From: Piper betle
Taxonomy: Eukaryota > Streptophyta > Magnoliopsida > Piperales > Piperaceae
Length of the DNA: 64,000 nucleotides
Direction: 5' to 3'
Assembly: GCA_033002965.1 (NCBI GenBank)
Contig: JAURVB010014573.1
Location: forward strand, 62,001 to 126,000
Of this stretch, positions 1-10,859 are shown in pieces. The notes under the pieces are model-generated. The model had not been told where the DNA came from and did no database searches. It was given only the letters and a program-made list of their open reading frames with translations. How positions within the stretch are numbered: the stretch's first letter is position 1; every line of letters starts with the position of its first letter. The translations under genes were made by a program, and so were the position numbers.

Positions 1-1420
1 AATCTTACTCATTCTTCTAGTAAATTTTGCAAGTTGGGTCCTAGAGGCAAAAATGTATCTTTATCAGATACCTTGAACACACCAAGGGGTACGTGTTCAA
101 TCATGAACAAATAGATGGAAGCATTTTTAAATTAGAATCATGAAATGTCACTTTTCTAAAGAATGATTTTCCACAATGGCATGAAATATCACTCTCATTT
201 AAATCTATTTGAGATTGAAGAATTTGACACTAGTGTTGCTCCACTTCAACCTATTCCACAAGTTGATGATTATCACAAGAAATTTCATCACAGTGGCAAG
301 ATGAATATACATATTCTTGAAGAAGGGCAATTATGTCGTAGTGAGTGTGCCCTTGTCTCATGGCACTGTTTTGATATTGTGATAGAAATTTTAGTACTTC
401 GAGGGAAAATTAACCAAAGTTAATTTGGGATGCATTCTCAAGTAGTACTAGTAATAAGTGGAAAAAGGCAATGGAAGAAGAAATAAAGTCAATGAAGATT
501 AACAAAGTTTGAACTTTGGTTGATCTTCTTCAAGGACGTAAGGCTATTGGCAACAAAGGCACATTAAAACTCAAAAGAAAGGCAGATCACTCAATTGAAA
601 AATACAAAGCCCACCTGATTGCCGAGGGTCACGCTCAGTAGGAAAGCATCAATTATGAAGAAAAATTTTTCTCTAGTAGTTTGATTTATATCAATTTGCA
701 TGCTATTGTCCATCATAGCATATTTAGATGTAGAATTACATCAACCGGACGTTAAAATCACATTTTTGAATGGAGAGTGGGATGAGGAGTTATACATGCA
801 ACAACCAACACAATTTGTTGTACCAAGCCAAGAGAACAAGGTATACAAACTTCAACATTCAATCTATGACCTACAGCAGTCATTTAGATTGTAGAATTTG
901 CATTTCTAAAAATTGTAATTTCTTATAGCTTCACAATGATTCTAGAGGATAATTGCATTTACATTAAACGTTCTGAAATTTTGTTGGTAATTTTATCTCT
1001 ATATCTAGATGATATTTTGCAAGTTGGTAATGATACCATTAAGGGATGATTGTCTTCCAATTTTGAGATGAAGGACATGGGTGAAGCTAAATTTATTTTG
1101 AATGTTAAAATTCGGCAAGATCGATTAAAAAACTTGCTTTCTTTCAAAAGAATCTTATAGTAAGAAGGTTCTCAAACTTTTTAACATGAGTTTATGTAAA
1201 CCCATAGATACCCCAATAATAAAAGGTGAATACCTTATGCTATCTTTTGACTCTAAAAAGAAATAAAAAATAACCAAAATCTCATATGCAAGTGCCGTTC
1301 ACAATTTTTCATGATATACACTATATAACCAATATTGAGGGTCTAGTGAGAAAAGATATCAATCAAATCTAAATCCATTACACTATCAAACTGTGAAAGA
1401 GATTTTCGTATATGCCTCAA
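1..1420 (+). pseudogene. Decayed Ty1/Copia pol fragment
   Basis: All three forward frames carry pieces of a Copia polyprotein in the right order. At 1-160 a post-integrase segment reads like the KLxPRGKK...GY region. From about 470 comes the start of the reverse transcriptase (AMEEEIKSM, then KYKAHLIAEGH), and 700-894 holds AYLDVELHQPDVKITFLNGE...LYMQQP, the conserved core of the Copia RT. At about 985-1130 a segment corresponds to the YLDDIL...FEMKDMGEAKFIL region, with the usual YVDD appearing as YLDD. Stops and frame changes occur every 100-200 bases, so it cannot be translated. It is separate from the intact-ended Copia at 2872-8959, because that element has its own complete RT. The left end lies outside the window and no LTR is visible on the right. 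Confidence 0.85.
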
Positions 1421-1904
1421 GGGCACTCCACATTATTCTATTTCCCGCGAAGGAGTAAACTTGGAGCCGATTAGCTTTGGGGATCTTGGCTGTGAATCCA
1501 TATTCTTCTCTTAGTTGTGACTTAAATTAATTTTTAAGAACGTCTTCAATTTATTCTGCTGGTGCAAAGGTACACATTTTAATATCTGATTTATTAAATT
1601 CTTTAGCTCCAAACAGCCTTGACTTTGTAAGTTGACTTCTATGATCGATGTGTGATGGGTCTCAACCACCCATAAGCGCCTTGACCAACGCCACTGCAGC
1701 GTGCCTTACCGGTGCTTGCCCATTATGTCTCACATGAAAATTTAATAAAAGGTTACGTATAAATGCTACATCTTGCTGGCAGTTGGCACTCACAAAATGT
1801 ATTCCACAAGATGGGAGGAAATTTGCAGGCTATGCCCTGAATGTATAACTGATGATTATAAGGTCATCTTTTTATTTGTATGTGAAATGGTCGTTGATCC
1901 TATT
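1421..1904. other. Non-coding stretch, nothing recognised
   Basis: No reading frame of substance, no repeat structure and no similarity I recognise. It may be the 3' remainder of the Copia fragment on its left. Confidence 0.4.
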
Positions 1905-2330
1905 TAGGGGTACCTATGGTCTAGTTTGGTTGGGTTTGGTCAGATATCGACTAAAACAAACCCATTATGTAAGGTTAAGTTTATAAACCAAATGCAACAA
2001 TTTACCATTCAAGCAAAACCAAACATGATCATTTATTAAACAAATGCCAATTTAACTATTGGCATGCATGAAAAAGTATTCTAATTATATAATAATAATA
2101 TATTTTCTATAAGGTTATGCTAAGTTAAAAAAATTTTAAATAGAAATAAGATATTGGATAATTTTATTAATAAGTATTCATTTTAAAAATTAATAAAGTA
2201 TTAATTTTTTAACAAAAATGATAATATAAGATTCCAGTATCTATATACGTTATTCTTAAACTAAACCTTATTATTAATTATTTAAAACCTTATCATTTCG
2301 CTTGTTACCCGACCCAACTAGGTACCCTTA
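1905..2330. mobile_element. Small inverted-repeat element (MITE-like)
   Basis: TAGGGGTACCTA at 1905-1916 is matched in inverted orientation by TAGGTACCCTTA at 2319-2330 (11 of 12 positions). Inward of both ends lie related TTGGGT-containing sequences. The ~426-bp interior is AT-rich and non-coding, with the size and composition of a miniature inverted-repeat transposable element. I could not identify a clear target-site duplication, so the superfamily is open. Confidence 0.5.
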
Positions 2331-2334
2331 CTCG

Positions 2335-2831
2335 TGTTAGTATTCTAGTCACCGATTAGAAAAAAGATGCGCAGCCTAGGAGGAAAACCCGAACAGGACG
2401 GGTAGCAGGGCTTGGACTTAGGGAGAAGAGAAAATGAAGAAGACGATGGTGCAGAAGTAGTTTTTAAGAAGAAGGCAAGCCTGCCTGTTGGGTTGGAGGG
2501 CTGGCCATAGGTTGGGGAAGATGCAAGTGTTGAACGGGGATGAGAGAAGTTACAAACTCTCTTTTCCTGCAAGGCTGATCTCCAGATTGAGGAGACGAGG
2601 GCTTGGTTTTGGTGTTTGGAGTTCGAGATTAAATGGTAGAGGGAGACAAATGGTTGGAAAGAAAATTTGGTGAATACTGTGCAGAAAAAAACAGCGGTGC
2701 GTGCAAAGACAGACTTATTCGATCATTATTACACGATTGAGATTGAGATGCACAGAAAATATAATGCATCAAATAGTAATCTACGTATAATACTGTAACA
2801 CCATATATAGTGTTATAATGGCGACGAAATA
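2335..2831. other. 3' flank of the P450 pseudogene
   Basis: This lies just downstream of the P450 stop codon on the minus strand and would have included its 3' UTR. Short open frames on both strands are low-complexity (serine/proline or arginine/glycine rich) and match nothing I know. Confidence 0.4.
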
Positions 2832-2871
2832 TCATGCACGCGTAACAATTTTGGCAGCCAATGGCTTCTTC
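2832..2871 (-). pseudogene. Last codons of the P450, beyond the Copia insertion
   Basis: If the 6.1-kb insertion and one copy of the TCTTC duplication are ignored, the frame runs on from ...FVLMVK into KPLAAKIVTRA and a TGA at 2834-2832. A basic tail of this type is normal for a plant P450. The clean join is the best proof that the element landed in a once continuous gene. Confidence 0.8.
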
Positions 2872-3385
2872 TCGTGGATTTTGGACGTATATGTACAAGT
2901 ATATAATTATATCATATATTATTAATAAGGTTTGGGTCTAAATTAAATTGATCTATTAAAATTAAGATTAATGGGCTATTAATATTTAACATAAATATGT
3001 GGAGATATTATATATTTAAGATGAGTATGGATAAATATAGTATAGATACTTATTTTCGAAATCTCTAATTTATGACCGGTTAAATTGGAAATATAAAAGA
3101 TAAGGATAAATACGGTTATACAAATAAATACGGTTATGGTCCCCAAATTTGCACCGTAATTTTTTTTCGGGTATCCATCATCTAGGAACTCTTGCTTTGG
3201 AGAACTGGTGCAGAGTTTGGAAGATCAAAACCTTAAAAAGTGAAGAATCGTTTTGCTATTATGGATTCAGGTACGCTTTCGTAATTAAAATTTATTTTCT
3301 TGATGATTTAATTTGAAGAAAAGTATTATTGATAATGGTTTTATCATCTGAATAATTTAGTTAAAGTTAAAGTTTCTATTCTACA
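2872..3385 (+). repeat. 5' LTR of the Copia element
   Basis: Aligns along its length with 8444-8959. The terminal TGT has become TCG (2872-2874), which is why the canonical TG start is missing here; it ends in CTACA. Shared landmarks include GGTTTGGGTCTAAATTAAAT and the region around ATGGATTCAGGTACG. Confidence 0.9.
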
Positions 3386-3387
3386 AG

Positions 3388-3399
3388 TGGCATCAAAGC
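3388..3399 (+). other. Copia primer-binding site
   Basis: TGGCATCAAAGC, two bases after the 5' LTR, matches the plant initiator-Met tRNA primer site TGGTATCAGAGC with two transitions. Confidence 0.75.
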
Positions 3400-4165
3400 A
3401 ACTTCATATTAAATCATTGAGAATTAATTGATTTGTGTTTATTTTATTTTTTGGAATGAGTCAATCATTCAATACTGTTTGTTTGGGAAAATTTTATGGT
3501 TCGAATTTCCAGTATTCCCTTATTCACCAAAATTGACATGGTTTACAACCAATCTTCTTCAACTTATTTAGAATACCCTAAATTTTGGATGGGTGAATAT
3601 GGTGGATTATGCATTTTACTTTGCCCAAATTTTGCACTGTCAATATCAATTTATGAGATATTTTTCCAAGTCAGGGTCCCTCTTGTGAAATATCAAATGA
3701 GGACAATAAAGTTACAAAAGGTTATAATTTCAGAAATTTTCAAATAAAGATATTTTTATAACCTTTTCAGTTTTATGTTATTTGAGATTATTAAATTCAA
3801 ATTATGGTTCAGTTATGATTAATAATATAGAATTTATTAAAGACTATAAAATGCTAGCTCAAAGCAGCATCTTTAGTAGAAATTAATTTAATTTTAGAAG
3901 GTTAATATTTGATAGAATTTATATATTCATTTACGGTAATAAATATGGGATGATTATCAAGTTTCCATGTGGATAATAAATCAGTCCAAAGGAAGGTTTA
4001 TTATTTGACAGGATTATGTCCGTATTTGATTATTGCACTAAGAGTACCACTTACAAATTAATATTTTTGTCCAAAGACTAAATATTAATGTTGTGCTGGT
4101 ATTTGTCGATGGGATTAACTATTGTTTGAATTATTAATCTTATTATATGCATGTTGTTTTGTTCT

Positions 4166-4911
4166 ATGGATTCAGTTAATCAATCTGCTTATATGATTTC
4201 TGCCAACATCAATTCAGTTCTTATGCTTAAACATAATTTTAAGGATTAGAAAGAATACATGATAATCGTTCTCAGCTGCATGGATCTTAACTTTGCATTA
4301 AGGACTGAACAACCTTCTTCTTTTATGGACAAAAGTTCCATTGAGGAAAAATAGGACATTGAGAAATGGGAACGTTCAAATTGCACAAGTCTTATAATCA
4401 TGAAGCGTGGGATTCCAGAAACCTTCAGGGGCATGTGTCTGAAAAGGTTACTATAGCCAGTGAGTTTCTTAAAGAAATTGAAAAGCATTTTGTAAAACGA
4501 TAAGGCTGAAACAAGTTTGCTTTTGTCGAACTTGATTTCAATGAAGTTTAAAGGCAAAATAAGCATAAAAGAGTACATCTTAGAGATGTCAAATATTGCT
4601 TCAAAACTAAAAGCACTAAGGTTAGAGATATCTGAAGATTTGTTCGTGCATTTAGTTTTAATTTCTCTTCTGGCACAATTCAGTCAATTCAAGGTTAGTT
4701 ACAACTGTCAAAGGGACAAATGGACTCTTAATGAGCTCATTTCTTATCGTGTTCAAGAAGAAGAAAGGTTGAACCAAGAACAGGTTGAAAGTACTCACTT
4801 GGCTAGTACCTATCAAGACAAAATAAGAAAAAATAAGGCTTCTTGCTGTTTCTTTTGTAATAAACTTGGACATATGAAGAGGAATGCACTAGGTATCACA
4901 CTTGGTGTGTA
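4166..4911 (+). pseudogene. Copia gag remnant
   Basis: Begins at an ATG (MDSVNQSAY...) and reads through the KEYMIIVLSCMDLNFALR segment typical of Copia gag, then after a frame change MSNIASKLKALRLEISEDL and KDKWTLNELISYRVQEEERL, ending in a partial zinc knuckle (CCFFCNKLGHMKRNA). Several stops interrupt it. The product would form the particle shell. Confidence 0.8.
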
Positions 4912-4959
4912 AATAAAGGTCCATTTGGTAATTTTGTTTGTTCTGAGGTTAATTTAGTT

Positions 4960-6550
4960 TCAGTACTAATACACACTTGGTGGCTAGATTCAGGTGATAC
5001 TTATCACATAAGTGTGTCAATGCAGAGGTTGCTTGAGTTGCCGAAAGCCAAATGATGCTGTAAGATTCATCTATGTGGGTAATGGCAACTCAGTTATAGT
5101 TGAGGCAATAGGATTTTTAGATTATTAAAGCAAGATATTATTTGGATTTGAAAAAGACATATGTAGTACTGTCTTTTAGAAGGAATTTGGTTTCTATTTC
5201 TATATTGGACAAATTTGGTTATTCTTGTTCATTTAGAAATAATAAGCTTAGTCTTTTTCTAAATTCAAATATTGTGGGTACGGTTTCCTTGTCTTTTTAT
5301 GATAATCTATATTTACTTGATACTATTACATCTTTTAATGAAACTTTGCATGTGGGTTTAAGTAGTACGAAAGAAAATTAACCAATGAGAATTCTGCTTT
5401 ATTCTGGCACAAGCATTTAGGCCACATTTCTAAACAAAGAATTGAACGACTTATGTCAGATGGAATTCTTGATTTTCTTAATTTATCAGATTTTCAAGTC
5501 TGTATTGAGTGCATTAAGGGAAAACAAACAAATATAAGGAGACTAGGTGCTAATAGATCTTCAAGTGTATTAGAACTAATACATACAGATATTTGTGAGC
5601 CATTTTCCACAGCTTCTTGTAATGGTCAACAATATTTTATTACATTCATAGACGATCATTCTCGTTATGGTTACGTTTATCACATTCATGAGAAGTCTCA
5701 AGCATTGGACGTGTTTAAGGCATATAAGGCTGAAGTTGAGAACCAACTTGACAAAACCATTAAAGCTATCAGATCTGACCGTGGTGGTGAATACTATGGT
5801 AGATATGATGGATCAAGTGTACAATGTGCAGGACCATTTGCCAAATTCCTAGAAGAGTGCGGAATCGTCCCACAATACACAATGCCAGGTACTCCTAGCA
5901 TGAATGGTGTTGCTGAGAAATGAAACCAAACATTAAAGGACATAGTGAGAAGTATGATTGCTCATACTACTTTACTAGATTCACTCTGGGGTGAGGCACT
6001 AAAGACATCAGCATATCTTCTTAATAGAGTACCAACAAAGGTAACAATTAAGACCCCTTATGAATTATGGACTGGAAAAAAACCTAGTATTAAGCATTTA
6101 CGCATTTGGGGTTGTCTAGCTGAGGCAAGGCCTTATAGGCCAAATGAAAGGAAACTAGACTTAAGAACAGTTAGCAGCTATTTTGTTGGGTACTCTGAAC
6201 GGTCTAGAGGGTATAAGTTTTATGATCCCACAATAAGGTCATTCTTTGAGACGGGAAATGCCCAGTTCTTTGAGGATATTGAGTTTGGAGGGGAAATGAA
6301 GTTAGAGACTTTGTCATTGAAGAAGAATCTGATTCTCTTCCCATGATTGTTCTTGACAATAATCAGGATCAGGATTATATTCTTGATGTTGTTCAAGAAA
6401 CAATATCAAAATTAGAAGACAATGTCGAGAATCTCCCTAATCAAGTTATACCTAAAGAGCAAACTCAACAACCTCAAGAGCAAATGCCATTGAGGAGATC
6501 CAGAAGAGAAAAGAGAAATGCAATTTCAGATGATTATATCATCTTTCTCT
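4960..6550 (+). pseudogene. Copia protease and integrase remnant
   Basis: A decayed aspartic protease starts near 4979 (WWLDSGDTYHIS; the usual DSGA/T motif is altered). From 5395 the zinc-binding pre-integrase segment (LWHKHLGHIS...CIECIKGKQ) leads into the integrase core: catalytic Asp in ELIHTDICEPF, Asp in IRSDRGGEYYG, and Glu in NGVAEK, directly followed by a TGA at the position of a usual Arg. The frame resumes at 5945 (SMIAHTTLLDSLWGEAL...TPYELWTGKKPS). The catalytic triad is still present but the frame is broken. Confidence 0.88.
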
Positions 6551-6579
6551 AAGAACATGAGGATAACACTGGAATGGTG

Positions 6580-8100
6580 GAAGATGATCCAATCAACTTT
6601 CATCAAGCCATGAAGAGTTGTAATTCTCAAAAGTGGATTCATGCCATGAATGAAGAGATGAAGTCCATGAAAGCTAATGACGTTTGGGATCTTATTCCAT
6701 TGCCTGAAGGTGCGAAACCTATTGGTTGTAAATGAATATTTAAAACCAAGAGGGATTCGAAAGGTGATGTAGAAAGATATAAGGCTCGTCTTGTTGCAAA
6801 GGGCTTTACTCAAAAGGAAGGCATCGATTATAATGAGACTTTCTCTCCAGTTTCATTGAAAGACTCAATCAGAATAATTATGGCATTAGTGGCACACTTT
6901 GACCTTGAGTTACATCAGATTGATGTAAAGACTGTGTTTCTAAATGGTGACATTGATGAAACAATTTATATGGTGCAACTAGAAAACTTTGTATCAGGAG
7001 ATTCAAAGAATATGGTTTGCAAATTAAAGAAATCCATCTATGGAGTTAAACAGGCTTCTCGTCAATAGTATCACAAATTTCATCAAGTGATTCTTTCGTT
7101 TGGTTTTGAGATGAATGTTATTGATGATTGTATATACCATAAGTTTAGTGGGAGTAAGTATATTTTTCTGGTTTTATATATTGATGATATATTATTTGCC
7201 AGTAATGATATAAGTTTCTTGCACGAAACCAAGAGTTTTTATCAAAGAAATTTGAAATGAAAGATCTTGAAAATACGTCTTTGTATTAGGAATTCAACTA
7301 CATCGGGATCATTCTCGATGTATACTTGGATTATCACAAAAGACCTATATGGAAAAAGTGCTTAAAGGATTTGGCATGGAAGATTGTAAACCAGGAGATA
7401 CCCCTGTTTCTAAAGGAGACAAATTCAGTCTCAATCAGTGTCTTAAAACTGACATAGAAGGAAATGAAATACAAAGATTCCCTATGCTTCAGTAGTAGGA
7501 AGTCTTATGTATGCTCAAGTATGTATGCGTCCAGATATGGCGTATATTGTTAGAATGTTGGGCAGATATTTAAGTAATCCAGGATTGGATCACTGGATAG
7601 CAGCCAAAAGAGTCATAAGGTATCTTCAAAGAACAAAACATTATATGCTTACCTATCAGAAGTCAGATCAACTTGAGATCATTGGGTATTCTGATTCTGA
7701 TTTTAGTGGATGTCAAGCTATGTCTACCTGCTTGCTAGAGGAGCTATTTCTTGGAAGAGTACTATAGTTATGAGGCATGGCAGCTGAATTCATAGCTTGT
7801 TATGAGGCATCCAATCATGGAATATAGTTGCGGAATTTTGTCACAGGGCTGTGCATTATTGATAATATTGAAAAACTACTTAAGTTATTTTGTGACAATT
7901 AGTTTGCAGTATCATATTCAAATAACAACAGGAGCTCATCTAAATCAAAACATATAGACATTAAGTTCCTTGTTGTGAAAGAAAGAGTTTAGAGTGATAA
8001 AGTTTCGGTAAAGTCTCTATAGAGCATACTGGGACAAACTCTATAGTTGTGGATCCACTTATTAAAAGTTTACCGCCCAAGGTCTTTCATGAGCATGTTG
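6580..8100 (+). pseudogene. Copia reverse transcriptase / RNase H remnant
   Basis: Starts at WIHAMNEEMKSMKANDVWDL, continues through YKARLVAKGFTQKEGIDYNETFSPV, HQIDVKTVFLNGDIDETIYM and KLKKSIYGVKQASRQ (stop in place of Trp). The active-site motif is YIDDILFASND near 7177-7212. RNase H follows from about 7500 (MYAQVCMRPDMAY...GYSDSDFSGC). Stops at 6733, 7066 and others make it non-functional. Confidence 0.88.
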
Positions 8101-8432
8101 CTCATCTGGGTGTTGTATCATTTGATGATATGTTACTTTAGTGGGAGTTTATTTTGTTGAGGTATTTGGTTTATGTTTCACTCTATTTTGGTGATCTCAT
8201 AAGGTTGGACCAGTTGAAAATAGGCATGTTCAGATCAAATTACATGGAATTTTCATTCTACACATCCATACTTGATATATGTTATTTAATTATGTTGATG
8301 TATGTGACCATGGATGGGTTTAGTTACGATAAATGTAACAAAAATCGCCTTGATCCTATATTAACATTAATTAATAGACGAGATTATTATTTTGGAAGAA
8401 TAGAATATGTTATTTTGGAGTTCATATAGTCT

Positions 8433-8443
8433 AAGTGGGAGAT
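8433..8443 (+). other. Copia polypurine tract
   Basis: AAGTGGGAGAT directly precedes the TGTTGG start of the 3' LTR, the usual plus-strand primer position in plant Copia elements. Confidence 0.75.
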
Positions 8444-8959
8444 TGTTGGATTTTAGACGTATATATACAAGTATATAATTGTATCATATGTTATTAATAA
8501 GGTTTGGGTCTAAATTAAATTGATCTATTAAAGTTAAGGTTAATGGGCCATTAATATTTAAGATAAATATATGGAAATACCATATATTTAAGATGAGTAT
8601 GGATAAATATGTGTAGATACCGTTTTCGTAATCTCTAATTTATGATGGGTTAAATTGGAATTATGAAAGATAAAGATAAATACGGTTATACAAATAAATA
8701 TAGTTATGGTCCCCGAATTCGTATCGTAGTTTTTCTTTTCTGGTATCCTATCATCTAGGAACTCTAGGCTTTGGAGAACCGGTGCAGAATTTGGAAGATC
8801 AAAACCTAAAAAAGTGAAGAATCATTTTGCTATTATGGATTCAGGTACGTTTCCGTAATTAAATTTTATTTTCTTGATGAGTTAATTTGAAGAAAGGTAT
8901 TATTGATAATGGTTTTATGATCTGAATAATTTAGTTAAAATTAAAGTTTTTATTCTACA
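8444..8959 (+). repeat. 3' LTR of the Copia element
   Basis: Starts TGTTGGATTTTAGACG and ends TATTCTACA, so it keeps the canonical TG...CA ends. It is followed by the TCTTC duplication at 8960-8964. Confidence 0.9.
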
Positions 8960-9803
8960 TCTTCACCATGAGCACGAAGGTCATGTCTTCGGCCAGGTCC
9001 GACATCTTCCCCTCCTCCTCCGGCAACCATTTAAACGCCATCACAAGGTTGGCCACGACCATGGCCACCTGCAACTTTCCCACCTCCATCCCTGCGCAGG
9101 CCCTCATCCCCCCTCCAAGGGGCAGGTACGACTGCAGCATGTACTCCGACGACCCACCACCATTGCCGCCGCTGGCGCCGACCACAAACCTCTACGGGCG
9201 GAACTGCTCCGGCTCCGGCCATAGCTTCGGGTTGTAGTGGACGGCATAGAGGTTCGCTACCACCGTCGTCCCCGCCGCCACCCTCTTCCCGTCGAGCATT
9301 GTCTCCTTAAGCGTCTTGTGGGGGATAGCCAGCGGCGCAATCGGCTTCATCCTCATCGTCTCCTTCACCACCCCGAGCAGGTACGACAGATTCCGGACGT
9401 CCTCCGCTTTGATGATCTGATTGTTCTGGCTGGCGCAGTACTGGACGAGCTCATTGTGGAGCTTCTCCTGCACCTGTTGGCTGGAGCCGAGGAAGGCGAG
9501 AGCCCAGGTGGTGGTGGAGGCAGTGCTGTCCGCGCCGAGCAAGTAGACTTCGAATATTCGGAAGATGATCATACTCTCCGGCGCGGTAGTCGAGAGGAGG
9601 AAGTGGAGGTAAGACCCCGGCCGCGCCGGCCGGGAGAGCAGCGGCCGGACAAGGCTCTCGATCTTTTCTTGGCGGCGATGGTGTTCATGAAGCTGCGGCG
9701 GATGATGGGGAGGTGGCGAGTGAAGTAGAGCGTCGAGGATGCGTGCATGGCCGGTGGCTTTGATCGTCTCCTCCACTTCTTCATTCATCCCCTCCACGAA
9801 CGC
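8960..9803 (-). pseudogene. P450 exon 2, main part, with two frameshifts and a nonsense codon
   Basis: Starts AFVEGMNEEVEETIKATGHARILDA. From about 9730 to 9665 the P450-like sequence moves to the neighbouring frame (LYFTRHLPIIRRSFMNTI), then returns (KIESLVRPLLS), which marks two compensating indels. It continues through the I-helix (YLLGADSTASTTTWAL), the ExxR motif (VVKETMRMKP) and NPKLWPEPEQFRP. There the codon expected to be the Glu of PERF is TAG (9192-9194), followed in the same frame by RFVVGAS and the haem loop. The exon breaks off at ...TFVLMVK where the Copia element begins. Confidence 0.8.
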
Positions 9804-10859
9804 CTAAACAAGTTACATTTTTAGTTAAGAGTAAGTTTGTATATATAGATTGGCATTGGTAGGGTGTAGGGTTGAGCTAACAAATCTGACTAATATTCTT
9901 CTCTTTATCTTTAAAAAACTCATTTTGTTCCCAACAAAAAAAAAGTTCATTGCAAAACGAAGCCAAATGAAACAAGTGTGGGCTTATGCTGTTCAATTTG
10001 ACTGAACTTGAAATTAAATATTTTATATAGAATATATAAGTATATACATATATATAGATATAAATGAAATTTATTTTTTAAGGATTTGTTTAAATTAAAA
10101 CAATAAAAAATAAGAGAAGTTAAAAATTTCAAATAAGGATATAAAGTTTTCATGAATGACTTGATTAAAGTCCAAAATGAGATATTTTAATTTTTAAAAA
10201 TAAAATGAGTATAAATTATATTTAAAATATTTATAAACTCAATTTAATTTTGAATCTACTTAAATATTAATATATTTTTGTGAATGTACTTAAAGTCAAA
10301 GTAGCAGACATTGAGCTAAAGCAAAACTTGACTCCCTCAGCTCATAATGGTTGTAATCACTCGACTATTACCCAATACCTAATACATTTTCTAAATATTA
10401 AACTAAATTATTATGCGAAAGATCTAATAGTAGTTACCTCAATAAAAAAACATTGACCTCTACTTACTTGAATACCTTAAGATAGGGCCAAAAATAGAAA
10501 GATATGACAAAAAAAGGGTGATATATTACAGTGAGTTTGGTTGTGTTGTTTTTTGCACATTTACTACTAGAACATAAAATAATAACTATAACAAATAAAA
10601 TAGTGTTTGACAAAACATTGTCAAAGTATGAAATAGGCGAGGCTATTTCTACAAACCTTCACAAAATATTTTTTAAAAAAGTTCAGCCTTATTTACTTTT
10701 TTCTAATGCTTACCCTCTCCCCATTCCCTGTCTACTATAAATTTAGTGGCTCTACTACTTTTTATAATCGTAAACAAAATAAAGATTATGATAAAACTAT
10801 CTAAAATTTTTAATTATAAAATTTTTTTGTGCCACTAAATTTCTCGTATAAAAATTGAC
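9804..10859 (-). other. P450 intron
   Basis: About 1056 bp, GT at the 10859 end and AG at 9805-9804, AT-rich, in sharp contrast to the GC-rich exons. The coding frame joins in phase 0 (...LNDE / AFVEGMNEE...). Nothing else is recognised inside it. Confidence 0.7.

Larger units (their letters stand above)
2872..8959 (+). mobile_element. Full-length but defective Ty1/Copia retrotransposon
   Basis: 6.1-kb element with two LTRs (2872-3385 and 8444-8959), a primer-binding site next to the 5' LTR, gag, protease, integrase, reverse transcriptase and RNase H in Copia order, and a polypurine tract before the 3' LTR. It is flanked by TCTTC at 2867-2871 and 8960-8964. It lies antisense to the P450 it interrupts. 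The coding part has many stops and frame changes, and the LTRs differ by eye at roughly one position in ten, so the insertion is not recent. Confidence 0.93.
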
